Positions 31,171 to 41,219 of a stretch of 64,000 bases of DNA are shown one piece after another; within the stretch, counting starts at the first letter, position 1; every line of letters starts with the position of its first letter. The notes beneath the pieces are model-generated. The model was not told where the DNA came from, did not search any database, and worked only from the letters and a program-made list of their open reading frames with translations. Origin of the DNA: Closterium sp. NIES-65 (Eukaryota > Streptophyta > Zygnematophyceae > Desmidiales > Closteriaceae); assembly GCA_948144175.1 (NCBI GenBank), contig CANXME010002068.1, forward strand, positions 1,736,001-1,800,000, read 5' to 3'. The position numbers were made by a program, and so were the translations under genes.

Positions 31171-31283
31171 GTTGACGTGCTGCTGTACTGCTGAGCTGCC
31201 CGACCCGCCCTGTCTGGGAGAGCAGCGCTTCTGTCACTGCACTGCCCCTGTCCTACGGTTGGTACTGCTAGTCTACTGCTGTC

Positions 31284-34200
31284 ATGGCTACCCCCAGTGT
31301 TCTCGCTTCGAGCCATTGACTTTGAGGTTTGGGTAGATGACCTGCAGCTTTTCGTACAGTGCGATAGGGCAGACGGTCTCTCCCTCTTTGACCTCACCTC
31401 TGGTGCTTCCCCTGCCCCTGCTGCCGATGCCGACGCCACTGTTCGCTCACACTGGGCCACTCGCGATGCTGCTACACGTCTTGCTGTGCGTCGCCACCTG
31501 CCTACCACTGAGCGCGCGCACTTTAGTCAGTACAAGAGTGCTCAGACCTTGTACGACGCTGTAGTTGCACGCTACTCTTCCCCTGCCACTGCTGCACTGA
31601 GCCGCGTCATGCTACCGTACCTCTTTCCTGACCTTGCTGCCTTTCCCACAGTCGCTGACCTCATTACGCACCTCCGCACTAGTGACACTCGCTACCGCGC
31701 CGCGCTTCCTGCAAAGTTCTGCGCCAAGAACCCCCCCCCCCCCCCCCCCCCATGTAAATAACTCTCTATTATATAGTCACCCGCCTCCCTGACTCCCTTC
31801 GCGTAATCAGGGACCACTTTCTCTCAGTCTGTCCCACCACTCTCACTGTTGACCTCCTAGAGAAGGCCCTCCTAGCAGCGGAGAAGAGCATAGTCGCTGT
31901 AGGAGCCTCTCGTGGTGACCCACGCACCCCCATCTTAGAGGGGTGTTCCCCTTCCCCCCTGTTGCCCTCTGTCGCCTCTGCTGCTGCGGCCGACCTCGTT
32001 GGTCTTGAGTCGGTCGGTGCGGCGTCTGCCCCTAGCGGGAGACGTCGCTCTGGCAAGGGCAAGGGGGGCAAGGGCGCGGGTGGAGCTAGCAGGGGTGGTG
32101 GAGGTTGCGGTGGAGGCGGCGGAGGGAGTGGGGGTGGTGGTGGGAGTGGTGGCGGAGGTGGAGGTGTCGGTGGCAGCAGCGGAGGCGGAGGCGGCGGAGG
32201 GGGTAGCGGTGGGAGCGGAGGCGGCGGTGGTGGCGGAGGTGGAGGCGGCGGTGGTGGAGGAGGTGGAGCTGGTCGGGGTGGTGCTTCGCAGCGGAGCGGC
32301 TCCGGTGGTGGTCAGCGCCAGCAGCAGCAACAACGTTCTCAGCAGCCCCGTGAGTGGTACACGCAGCGTCAGCGTTGTGGGGGTTTTGACCCGTGCACCT
32401 ACGTCCTTCGCTCCGGCGACCGCGCGGGTGAGCAGTGTTGGGGTGCCCACTCCACCCAGCGCTGCTTTGGCCGCCTGACGGACGCTTGGCGTCAGCAGTT
32501 CCCGGAGGCTAGTGAGATCCCCCGCTGGGGAGAGCTGTCTAGGGCAGGTGTCGCTATCTATGATCTTGACTTTGATGCTATCCTTGCTGCCATGTATGCT
32601 GTGACTATTAGTGATGAGGGTGACTGTTACAGGTGTTTCCCGCCCGACCTGGGCATTGGTACTGCTGCGCTAGGTGCTAGTGAGGCTGCTGCTCTAGGTG
32701 ACAGCGCGTCTGCGCCCTCAGGTACTGGTGAGGCTGCGCTCTCAGGTACCGCGTCGGCTTCGGCCTCCCTCACCTTCACACTTGACTCGGGGGCTTCTCG
32801 CTCCTTCTTTCGAGACCGCACCACACTCACGCCACTTGGTCGGCCGGTTGCAGTCTCCCTGGCAGACCCCTCTGGGGGTCCTATCCTCTCTCACTTCTCT
32901 ACTGTCCTCCCGTGTCCGGCTGCCCCCTCTGGCACCTTGTCTGGTCTTTACCTCCCCTCGTTCTCGACGAACTTGGTGAGTGGTGCTGACCTGCATGATG
33001 CGGGGGTTCACCAGTTTACTCCTGCGAGTCACCGGGTGACCCACTGCTCAGACGCACGCACGGGCCGACACCTGGCCACGTTTTCGCATCGGCCGGGGTC
33101 GAGCCTCTACACCCTGACCACTGGGTCCCCTCCTGTCCCTGCTTCTGGCCAGGTAGCTGCGTCGAGTCAGGTGTTTAATGCAGCGTCCAGGTCTGGTCCT
33201 GAGTCTGCCCCCTGCTCGTGTCGCCTCCTGTCTCACGAGACTCTCCTGTGGCACCACCGTCGTGGTCACCCCTCCCTGCCTCGTCTCCGAGGAATGGCTT
33301 CCCGTGTCCTTGTCTCTGGTCTTCCCCGGTCCCTCCCTCCCCTTCCTTTGGGGCCTGGTCCTTCCTGTGTCCCGTGTGTCGAGGGGCGGCTCCGGGCTGC
33401 CCCTCACTCCTCTCAGTTTCCCCCGACAGAGGCCCCGCTGTAGACGCTTCACATGGACGTGTGGGGCCCAGCCCGCGTCCGTGGACAGGGTCACGAGCGC
33501 TACTTCCTGCTGGTGGTTGACGACTACTCGCGTTACACCACAGTCTTCCCCTTGCGCAGCAAGGGTGATGTCACTGAGGTGTTGATCGACTGGATCCGCG
33601 CAGCTCGTCTCCAGCTCAGGAGGAGCTTTGGCTCGGACTTTCCTGTTCTGCGTCTGCACTCTAACCGAGGCGGAGAGTTCTCCTCTGGCCTTCTGCGAGC
33701 CTACTGCCGTACGCGAGGCATCCGCCAGACCTTTACGCTTCCGGACTCTCCACAACAAAATGGGATTGCTGAGCGCCGCATTGGCATGGTCATGGACGTC
33801 GCTCGTACGTCCATGATGCATGCGGCTGCCCCCCATTTTCTGTGGCCGTTTGCGGTTCGGTATGCGGCGCATCAAATCAACCTTCACCCCAGGGTCTCCA
33901 GGCCGGAGACCTCCCCAGCCTTGCTGTGGACGGGGAAGGTCGGCGATGTATCTGCGTTCCGTGTCTGGGGATCTCGGGCGTTTGTCCGCGACTTGTATGC
34001 GGACAAGCTGTCCCCTCGTGCTGCTCCCTGTGTCTTCCTTAGCTTCCCCCCTGACGCCCCTGGGTGGCAGTTCTACCACCCCACCTCTCGTCGTGTTCTG
34101 TCCTCCCAGGACGTCACGTTCGACAAGTCAGTCCCCTACTACCGCCTCTTCCCCTACCGCACTCCTTCCCTCCCCCCGCCACCGCACTTCCTTGTACCAG

Positions 34201-35009
34201 GTCCCCCCCCGGTAGACCCCCTCCCTCCTTAGGGTCCTGCCCCTTCAGGTGTGTCCCAGGTAGACGCAGTTGAGCCGGTCGAGGTTGCTGGTGACTCTGG
34301 TACTGCTGCGGGTGCTGAGCCTGGGGGTGCTGACTCTGGGGGTGCTGCGCGCGTGGGTGCTGAGCCTGGGGGTGCTGAGTCTGGGGGTGCTGCGACTAGG
34401 GGTGCTGAGCCTGGGGGTGCTACGACTGGGGGTGCTGAGCCTGGGGGTACTGCGACTGGGTGTGCTGAGCCCGGGGGTGCTACGACTGGGGGTGCTGAGC
34501 CTGGGGGTGCTACGTCAGGAGCTGCTGAGCCTGGGGGTGTTGCGGCTGGAGCTACTGAGCCTGGTGGTGCGGAGCCAGCGGCCGCGGGACCTGCTCGTGT
34601 GGCGTCTGGCGGTGCTGGGCCTGGAGGTTCTCCGGGTGCTTCGTCTCGGCGGGAGCCACTCTCCCCATACGAGCTACGCGAGTGGTTTGCCCGGCGCTGG
34701 AGGCGTACTGCTGGAGCTAGAGCTTCTTCGGCCACTAAGGGTACTGGTGTCGCCGGTCCCGGAGGTACTCGCCCTGGGAGTGCTGGAGCTGCTGGGCCCG
34801 CGGGTACGACTGGAGCTGGAGCTGCTGAGGGTGTTGGCGCTGAGGCTACTGCTGTCAGTCCTGGCGGTGGGTCTACTGCGGGTGCTGCTGGTACTGCTGG
34901 AGGTCCTACGGCTGGAGGTGCTGTTGACGCTGGTGCTGCCGCTGAGGGTGCTGGTGCTGTCCCTGCTTTGTCTGGAGTCGCCGCGCGGCCTCGGCCGTAC
35001 TTTGTTCCG
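31284..35009 (+). pseudogene. Copia-3 gag-integrase fragment, broken
   Basis: The gag start MATPSVL at 31284 is followed within 25 bases by a small frameshifting deletion. An expanded C run (from 31732) and a TAA where sisters have Tyr disrupt gag again near 31755. Knuckle C-X13-C-X3-H-X4-C is at 32390-32460, protease LDSGASRSFF near 32780 and HHRRGHPS near 33255. TAG at 33441 and 34230 replace CAG of sisters. The integrase catalytic Asp is changed in HSNRGGEF (AAC at 33663-33665). The frame ends in the Gly-Ala-Glu-Pro linker. Confidence 0.9.
34310..34590 (+). repeat. Coding minisatellite in Copia-3 linker
   Basis: Repeats of GGTGCTGAGCCTGGGGGTGC type encoding GAEPG and GATTG blocks. Confidence 0.8.
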
Positions 35010-35060
35010 TAGGCAGAAGTACGGCCGAGGCCGCGCGGCGACTCCAGACACAGCAGAGAC
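34960..35060. repeat. Inverted junction between Copia-3 and Copia-4
   Basis: Homologous arms ending GGCCTCGGCCGTACTT (35002) and its complement (from 35017) face each other over 14 bp. The first 7 of these (to 35009) still match copia sequence, and the last 7, TAGGCAG (35010-35016), match neither arm and look like filler DNA. Both arms end at the same place in the protein (ARPRPYF), as expected if the centre of a larger inverted pair was deleted. Confidence 0.8.
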
Positions 35061-38000
35061 AGCACAAGTACCCCCTGCGGCAGCACCAGCACCAACAGCA
35101 CCTCCAGCTCCAGTACCTCCTACAGCACCAGTAGCACCCCCAGCAGGACCGCCTCGAGGACCGACAGCAGTAGCCTCTGCGCCAACACCCACAGCAGCTC
35201 CAACTCCAGAAGTACCCGCAGGCCCAGCAGCTCCAGTACTCCCAATACGAGCACCTCCGGGACCCGCGGCACCAGCACTCTCAGCAGCAGCAGAACCTCC
35301 AGTACCCGCAGCACCTCCAGCTCCAGCAGCTCGCCTCCAGCGCCGGGCAAACCACTCACGCAACTCCTATGGAGAGAGTTGCTCCCGGCGAGACCAAGCA
35401 CCCGAAGAACCGCCAGGCACAGCACCGCCAGACGCCACACGAGCAGGCCCAGCTCCCTTAGGCTCAGCACCTCAATTCTCAGCACCTCCAGGCGTAGCAC
35501 CCCCAGGCTCAGCACCCCAAGGCTCAGCACTCCCAGGCTCAGCACCCCCAGGCTCAGTACCCCCAGACTCAGCACCCCCAGGCTCAGCACCCCCAGGCTC
35601 ATCACTCCCAGGCTCAGCACCCCCACGCTCAGCACCCCCAGGCGTAGCACCCACACACTCAGCACCCCCAGAGTCAGCACCCCCAGGCTCAGCTCCCTCA
35701 GCAGCACCAGAGTCACCAGCGACCTCGACAGGCTCAACAGCGTCTACCTGGGACACACCTGAAGGGGCAGGACCCTGAGGGGGGAGGGGGTCTACCGGGG
35801 GGGGACCTGGCACAAGGAAGAGCGGTGGCGGGGGGAGGGACGGAGTGCGGTAGGGGAAGAGACGGTAGTAGTGGACCGACTCATCGAACGTGACGTCCTG
35901 GGAGGACAGAACACGGCGAGAGGTGGGGTGGTAGAACTGCCACCCTGGTGCGTCAGGGGGGAAACCCAGGAAGACGCAGGGAGCATCACGAAGGGACAGC
36001 TTGTCCGCAGACAAGTCGCGGACAAACGCCCGGGATCCCCAGACACGGAATGCAGACGCATCGCCAACCTTCCCCATCCACAGCAAAGCTGTGGAGGTCT
36101 CCGGCATGGAGACTCTGGGCTGAAGGTTGATCTGATGCGCCGCGTACCGGACTGCAAACGGCCACAGAAAATGGGGGGCAGCCGCATGCATCATGGACGT
36201 ACGGGCGACGTCCATGACCATGCCAATGCAGCTCTCAGCAATCCCATTTTGTTGTGGAGAGTCCGGAAGCGTGAAGGTCTGGCGGATGCCTCGTGCACGA
36301 CAGTAGGTTCGCAGAAGGCCAGAGGAGAACTCTCCGCCTCTGTCAGAGTGCAGACACAGAACAGGAAAGTCCGAGCCGAAGCTCTACCTGAGCTGGAGAC
36401 GAGCTGCGCGGATCCAGTCGATCAACACCTCAGTGACATCACCCTTGCTGCGCAAGGGGAAGACTGTGGTGTAACGCGAGTAGTCGTCAACCACCAGCAG
36501 GAAGTAGCGCTCGTGACCCTGTCCACGGACGCGGGCCGGGCCCCACACATCCATGTGAAGCGTCTGCAGCGGGGCCTCTCTCGGAGGAAACTGAGAGGAG
36601 TGAGGGGCAGCCCGTTGCCGCCCCTCGACACAGGGAACGCAGGTAGGGCCAGGCCCCGGAGGAAGGGGAGGGAGGGACCGGGGAAGACCAGAGACAAGGA
36701 CACGGGAGGCCATGCTTCGGAGACGAAGCAGGGAGGGGTGACCAAGGCGGTGGTGCTAGAGGAGAGTCTCGTGAGACAGGAGACGACACGAGCAGGGGGC
36801 AGACTCAGGACCAGACCTGGACGCTGCAGCAAACACCTGACTCGACGCAGCTACCTGACCAGACGCAGTGACTGGAGGAGACGCAGTGGTCAGCGTGTCT
36901 AGGCTCGACCCCGGCCGACGTGTAAACGTGGCTAGGTGTCGGCCTGTCCGAGCGTCCGTGCAGTGGGTCACCCGCTGGCTCGCAGGAGTGAACTGGTGAA
37001 CCCCCGCATCCTGTAGGTCAGCACCACTCACCAAGTTCGTAGAGAATGAGGGGAGGTAAAGGCCAGACAGGGTGCCAGAGGGGGCCGCCGGACACGGGAG
37101 GACAGTGGAGAAGTGAGCAAGGACAGGACCCCCAGAGGGGTCTGCCAGAGAGATTGCAACTGGCTGACCAAGCGGCGTGAGTGTGGTGCAGTCTCAAAAG
37201 AAGGAGCGGGAAGCCCCCGAGTCAAGAGTGAAGGTGTGAGAGGCCGGAGCCGACGCGGTACCTGAGAGAGCAGACTCACCCGCACCTGAGGAAGCAGACT
37301 CACTAGCACCTAGAGCAGCAGCTGCACCTGTACCTGGAGCAGGAGACTCACTAGCACCCAGAGCAGCAGCCTCACCAGCAGGTAGAGCAGCAGGCTCTAT
37401 ACCCGGGTCAGGCGGTACGCACAGGTGACTGGCACGGTCAGCACTAGTAGGCAATGCATACATGGCAGTGAGAATCAAGAGCAAATATATCTACCCTCTG
37501 CCTAAGCAACTCCACCCAGTCGGGGAGCTCAGCCTCGTTGCCAAACTTGGTACGCCAGGCGTCGCTCAGACGGGCGAAGCAGCGGGACTGTGTGTGACTA
37601 GGTGTCCCACAAGGCTGACCAGTCCGAGCACGAGTGCGAATCACGTAAGAGCAGCGAACAGAACTGAGAGACCCTCCACTCTGAGCGTACCAGCCACGAA
37701 GCTGCTGGGGCGTGAGAGACGCGCGTGGGCGTCGCTGGAGCTGCATCTGGCCGCCGCCAGTAGTAGTAGCAGCAGTAGTGGTAGCAGTAGCAGCGCCGCC
37801 ACCCCTACAACCCCAACCAGCGTACCACTCACGCAGCTGCTGGGGCGTGAGGGACTCACGCGGACGTCGCTGGGGCTGCATCTGGCTCCGCCAGTAGAAG
37901 CAGGAGCAGGAGTAGCAGCAGTAAGGCAGGCAGCCAGGCAGGCCGAAAGGCAGGCAGGCAGGCAAGCAGGCGGCGGGCAGCGCGCTAGCAGGGCAGGGGC

Positions 38001-38100
38001 TCACCAGTGGTGGGAAGAGCAGGCTCGGCGACTTGGTGACTCGGCGACTCGGCGGTGCGGGCGGCTCGGGCGGCTCGGCGGCACGGCGGCTCGGCAGCAA
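35017..38100 (-). pseudogene. Copia-4 gag-integrase fragment, broken
   Basis: Read right to left. The gag N terminus (MATPSVL block) is absent, so the leader runs directly into a QRRPRESLTPQQLREWYA segment. That segment is duplicated about 110 bp apart near 37690-37880. The knuckle CSYVIRTRARTGQPC follows. A frameshift lies near 37460. TGA at 37194 replaces Arg in SRSFFRD, and TAG at 36384 follows ARLQLR, the same nonsense codon as Copia-2 at 23779. A further stop near 35472 interrupts the Gly-Ala-Glu-Pro linker, which continues to 35017. Confidence 0.88.
35450..35735 (-). repeat. Coding minisatellite in Copia-4 linker
   Basis: Plus-strand AGGCTCAGCACCCCC units (minus-strand Gly-Ala-Glu-Pro coding) in near-perfect tandem. 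Confidence 0.8.
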
Positions 38101-38930
38101 CTGCGGCTCGGCGGCTCGGGCGACTCGGGCGGCTCGGCGGCAACTGCGGCTCGGCGACTCGGCGGCTCGGGCGGCTCGTCGGTACGGCGGCTCGGCAGCA
38201 ACTGCAGCTCGGCGGCTCGGCGACCCGGCGGCTCGGGCGGCTCAGGTGGCGCTGCGGCTCAGGCGGCTCGGGTGGCTCGGGCGGCTCGGTAGCAGTTCGG
38301 CGGCGGCGGCGGCTCGGTGGTGACGGCGGGGCCGCTTGGGGACGGCGGCGGGGCCGGGTGGAGCGGCGACGGGGCCAGCAGAGGTGGCGCCGGGGCTGCA
38401 GGGTAGGTGACGGGGCTAGCAGAGGCGGCGCCGGGGCCGGGAAGGGCGGCGCCGGGGCCGGGAAGGGCGGCGCCGGGGCTGGGAAGGGCGGCGCTGGGGC
38501 CGGGAAGGGCGGCGTCGGGGCCAGCAGAGGTGGCGCCGGGGCCGGGAAGGGCAGCGCCGGGGCCGGGTCGGGAAGGGCGGCGTCGGGGTCGCCGGGGTAG
38601 GCGACGGGGCCAGCCGAGGTGGCGCCGGGGCCAGGAAGGGCAGAGCCGGGCCGCAGGGGCAGGCGACTGGGCCAGCAGAGGCGGGGCCGGGTCGGGAAGG
38701 GCGGCGTCGGGGTCGCCGGGGTAGGCGACGGGGCCAGCCGAGGTGGCGCCGGGGCCAGGAAGGGCGGAGCCGGGGCCGGGATGGGCGGTGCCGGGGCCGC
38801 AGGGGTAGGTGACGGGGCCGCTAGGGCGGCGCGACGAGATGGGGCCGCGACGGGGCAGCGAGGGGTCGCGCGCGGCTCCTCTGGGCGCCGCGACGGGGTA
38901 GCGGGGAGTGGCGCGCCTAGAAGGAACGGG
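38030..38930 (-). repeat. Copia-4 GC-rich repetitive leader
   Basis: Units such as GGCGGCTCGGGCGGCTCGG and GGCGCCGGGGCCGGGAAG. No credible coding frame. Confidence 0.7.
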
Positions 38931-39034
38931 GCCGCGCGCCTCGGGGCGCGCGCCAGAGAGAAAATAGGTCGCACGTCACGGGGCGTGCGACATATCGAGT
39001 AGCAGCGGAAGCAGTAGTAGGGCCAACAGGCCAG

Positions 39035-39048
39035 GAGCATATGTGCTC
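39035..39048 (-). promoter_or_regulatory. Post-primer-site hairpin, Copia-4
   Basis: Minus-strand GAGCA-CATA-TGCTC, overlapping the end of the primer site. Stem sequence differs from Copia-2/-3 but position and tetraloop size match. Confidence 0.5.
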
Positions 39049-39056
39049 TGAAACCA

Positions 39057-39185
39057 TGTGAAAATGAACGAGAATGAATGCACTATGAAAGAGTTGGGTA
39101 CAAGTACTAACCCTAATTGGGTTGTACCCCATATAGGCTACCCCACTACAGCCTACACAAAAGCATAAGCTATAATGTTCTGATA
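39057..39185 (-). repeat. Copia-4 5' LTR
   Basis: 129 bp. The first base pair of the element strand reads TA (TATCAGAAC) instead of TG, a likely G-to-A change. It has the hairpin GGGTACA/TGTACCC with TTAGGGTTAG in the loop. Confidence 0.9.
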
Positions 39186-39437
39186 TCGCCTTCGTCCATA
39201 GGCGACTCCTGACGCGCTTCACCTCGCGTCTGGCGTAGCTCGGCGTTTTCCTTCCGCAACATTGTCACTTCCGCCATTAATGGCTACCTCCTGCATTTCT
39301 GCCACTTGCGCCATCAGCTTGTTAACAGCCTCCTGATCCATGTGCCTAGCACTACGTCTGGTGGGCAGTCGGGTACCCATGGCCTTCAGGCAAATGAAAA
39401 CACGAACTATCAGAGTCGGGCAGGATTGAATTAACAA
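39186..39437 (-). pseudogene. Gypsy gag N terminus
   Basis: The frame starts most plausibly at MGTRLPTRRSARHMDQEAV and continues AVNKLMAQVAEMQEVAINGG to the Copia-4 insertion at 39190, resuming at 29941 (MSNPLDALTRDFEEEDR). It lies directly downstream of LTR and primer site, as expected for gag. Confidence 0.75.
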
Positions 39438-39526
39438 TCCTTGCAGCCAACTGCCGTGTAGTCACTAAACCAGCCACACCCGTGCCACCAAACTACCCTC
39501 CAAAAGCGGGGTGAACTAGGAAAGTA

Positions 39527-39538
39527 GCTCTGATACCA
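39527..39538 (-). other. Gypsy primer binding site
   Basis: Minus-strand TGGTATCAGAGC, a perfect initiator-Met tRNA complement, two bases from the LTR. Confidence 0.9.
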
Positions 39539-39540
39539 GG

Positions 39541-39818
39541 TGTTATGAGTTGCCAAAGAGAGTGTGCAGGTAAACGAATAACGAGGCTGTGACTGAATGA
39601 ACCGAGAATACAATGAATGCACAGACTAATGTAGGGCTAGCCTAGTTAGGAGGGAACCTTGGACGAGCGAGGTTGAGTGCAGGTTTGGCAATGGAAAATG
39701 CCGAAGGCGACGCGAGGAGCCTCGGCAACGTTGAAATCGGCCGAACGTGCTAAGTCCGAAAATCGGGTTGTACGCGAAGCAGTCAACCCTGATAAGGAAT
39801 TTGGGAAAATTCCTTATA
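39541..39818 (-). repeat. Gypsy 5' LTR (empty-site copy)
   Basis: 278 bp. It preserves the uninterrupted hAT target GCTGTGAC near 39590. The outer end reads TATA where the other copy has TACA. Confidence 0.92.
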
Positions 39819-39823
39819 AAAGG

Positions 39824-40127
39824 TCAACGACCTTTGACTCGACAAATACAGCGCGACATCAAGGACAAACAACTGAGTCGGTATTGAGCACTTGCCCGAG
39901 TCGTCACTGTATCGAACCGCAACAGCAACAGTAAAACAGTTATTGCATCCTTTCATATTCCTTGTAATCTTATAAAATCTTGTATTACTTCTTTATAATC
40001 AATCCCTCTTGCTCTCACACACCAGCGCAAGGTGGTTCAACAATTTATAATTAAACGCTTCCGCAATACAACATTCTTGACAGAGTTTTAGCCTTGAAAG
40101 ATCCTAAGGGCTTTTCGCATCCCAACA
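39824..40127 (+). repeat. Copia-6 5' LTR, part right of the gypsy insertion
   Basis: Ends CCCAACA at 40127 and is followed by the primer-site-like TGGTATGAGAGC (40128-40139). TATAAAA at 39971-39977 is a possible TATA box. The left part of the LTR is left of 15438. Confidence 0.75.
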
Positions 40128-40188
40128 TGGTATGAGAGCAGACAAGGCAAAACTCCACTTCGTTTAAACTCCTACAACATCAGAAGAC

Positions 40189-40659
40189 ATGGCAACACAG
40201 AAGGAGAGAAGTTCCTCTAACGGCTCTCCCGGCACTACTCCTACTTTACCTCCAGCCTCTGGCCTGCAGACAGAGGGAGGTACGGCTACAAGACGAGCAG
40301 CTGAGCCTACTGAGACACCTGCGAACAAAGCAACAGGCTTCGATCCAAGCATGATGGAGAAGTTCTTCTCCTTCATGTCCTTCTACGAACAACACCAGCA
40401 AACGGCACCTGCGTAGTCAAACAACAGCAACAACAACAACGATGTTACACCCATGAGTCTCGCTGGTTTATCCTATGCGCGCGAAAACCAGCAACAACCC
40501 ACCTTTGCTCCATACGAGCCTCAACGTGGCTCCATCAGCTTCATACCGCACCAACAGCCTTCACCTGGAAAAGAAAAGACACTGGACGCGCTTCAGGTTC
40601 AATCGTAGTTCGCGCACGTCTTAAAACTGCAAACATCAAGGCCATTCGACGGTAAAGAC
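40189..40659 (+). pseudogene. Copia-6 gag, N-terminal part
   Basis: Starts MATQKERSSSNGSPG just downstream of the LTR. In-frame TAG codons near 40416 and 40606 follow Gln/Asn-rich stretches, where CAG is the likely ancestor. It ends at KTSRPFDGKD where Copia-5 is inserted and resumes at 46480 (KDFYTWSFEFELMMEG). Unrelated in sequence to the short-LTR family. Confidence 0.8.
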
Positions 40660-41169
40660 TGATGGAAAGCGAGCGAATCTGGAGAGCGTACAAGAGATTA
40701 AGTCCGCCGACTTCGACGGAACATTGCGTGTAGCTCACGTATTCTTAAACTATGAGCAGGTATGCGTTAGAAAGGTCTTAATCTCTAATTTCCAGAATGG
40801 TAACGCACGCTTTCAACAAAGATCTAGGCCGATCGCTATCGCGATCTAAGTGCGACGGTGTATCCTGGCGGAATTACTAGGCAGCCATGGATTAGTTCAA
40901 GAAAGTAGCTTTAGCAAGAGTTCAGATCTGAAAAGTGACGAGTTGTTCAAACCCTACCAACCCAACCCTCGCCCTACAACAATCCCCAACAACCCAAAGT
41001 GCTAAACTAGCAACACCAAAGGTGTTGTAGTGAATAGCAAAGGTTTGTTGGTGCTTGTTGGGTGCGAGATCAATACCAGCCCGCAACAAGTCTAACTACC
41101 ACATTTTGCCCAAACCCTTAGCCCACAACCAGCTAGAGCAAAATACCACAACCACTTACACAATCAACA
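40660..41169 (-). repeat. Copia-5 3' LTR
   Basis: Plus-strand ends TGATGGAAAGCG and CAATCAACA. Polypurine tract from 41170. Confidence 0.93.
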
Positions 41170-41219
41170 CTCCCCCTTGCTCGTGCTGGAGGTGGCTGAA
41201 CACCACTGGGCAAAATCCT

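Larger units (their letters stand above)
29999..35009 (+). mobile_element. Copia-3: plus-strand short-LTR copia, 5' half only, inserted in the Copia-4 LTR
   Basis: 5' LTR 29999-30119 (121 bp), preceded by GTACT (29994-29998), the sequence at which the Copia-4 LTR is interrupted. Primer site TGGTATCGAGC at 30120 lacks one base of the usual site. The element runs through leader, gag, integrase and linker to 35009 and then meets Copia-4 tail to tail. RT, RNase H and 3' LTR are missing. Confidence 0.88.
29947..39185 (-). mobile_element. Copia-4: minus-strand short-LTR copia, 5' half only, carrying Copia-3 in its 3' LTR
   Basis: The outer duplication TCGCC is exact at 29942-29946 and 39186-39190, inside gypsy gag. 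The right LTR is complete (39057-39185). The left LTR is present only as its first 52 bp (29947-29998), identical to the right copy, and is cut by Copia-3. RT, RNase H and the rest of the 3' LTR are gone: body sequence starts at 35017 in the linker before RT. Primer site TGGTTTCAGAGC on the minus strand is at 39045-39056. Confidence 0.9.
15439..39818 (-). mobile_element. Ty3/gypsy chromovirus, degenerate, carrying three nested insertion groups
   Basis: The terminal LTRs are each 278 bp once the hAT is removed, and the 5-bp duplication AAAGG is exact at 15434-15438 and 39819-39823. Element pieces are 15439-15491, 19385-20313, 27590-29946 and 39191-39818. A perfect initiator-Met primer site adjoins the right LTR and a G-rich polypurine tract adjoins the left one, so it reads right to left. 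The LTRs differ at 17 of 278 positions, 16 of them transitions. It lies inside the 5' LTR of Copia-6. Confidence 0.93.

Noticed and set aside
30071..31194. Two overlapping 340-codon frames (Pro/Ala and Arg/Pro repeats)
   Set aside because: GC-rich leader repeat of Copia-3 with few stop codons in any frame; real gag starts at 31284.
35120..35737. Leu/Val-rich frame of 205 codons (minus strand) and similar frames at 34270-35778 and 51206-51919
   Set aside because: Alternate-frame readings of the Gly-Ala-Glu-Pro linker minisatellite.
40189..40416. Stand-alone 75-codon small protein
   Set aside because: It directly follows an LTR and primer site and its frame continues after Copia-5 as gag of Copia-6.
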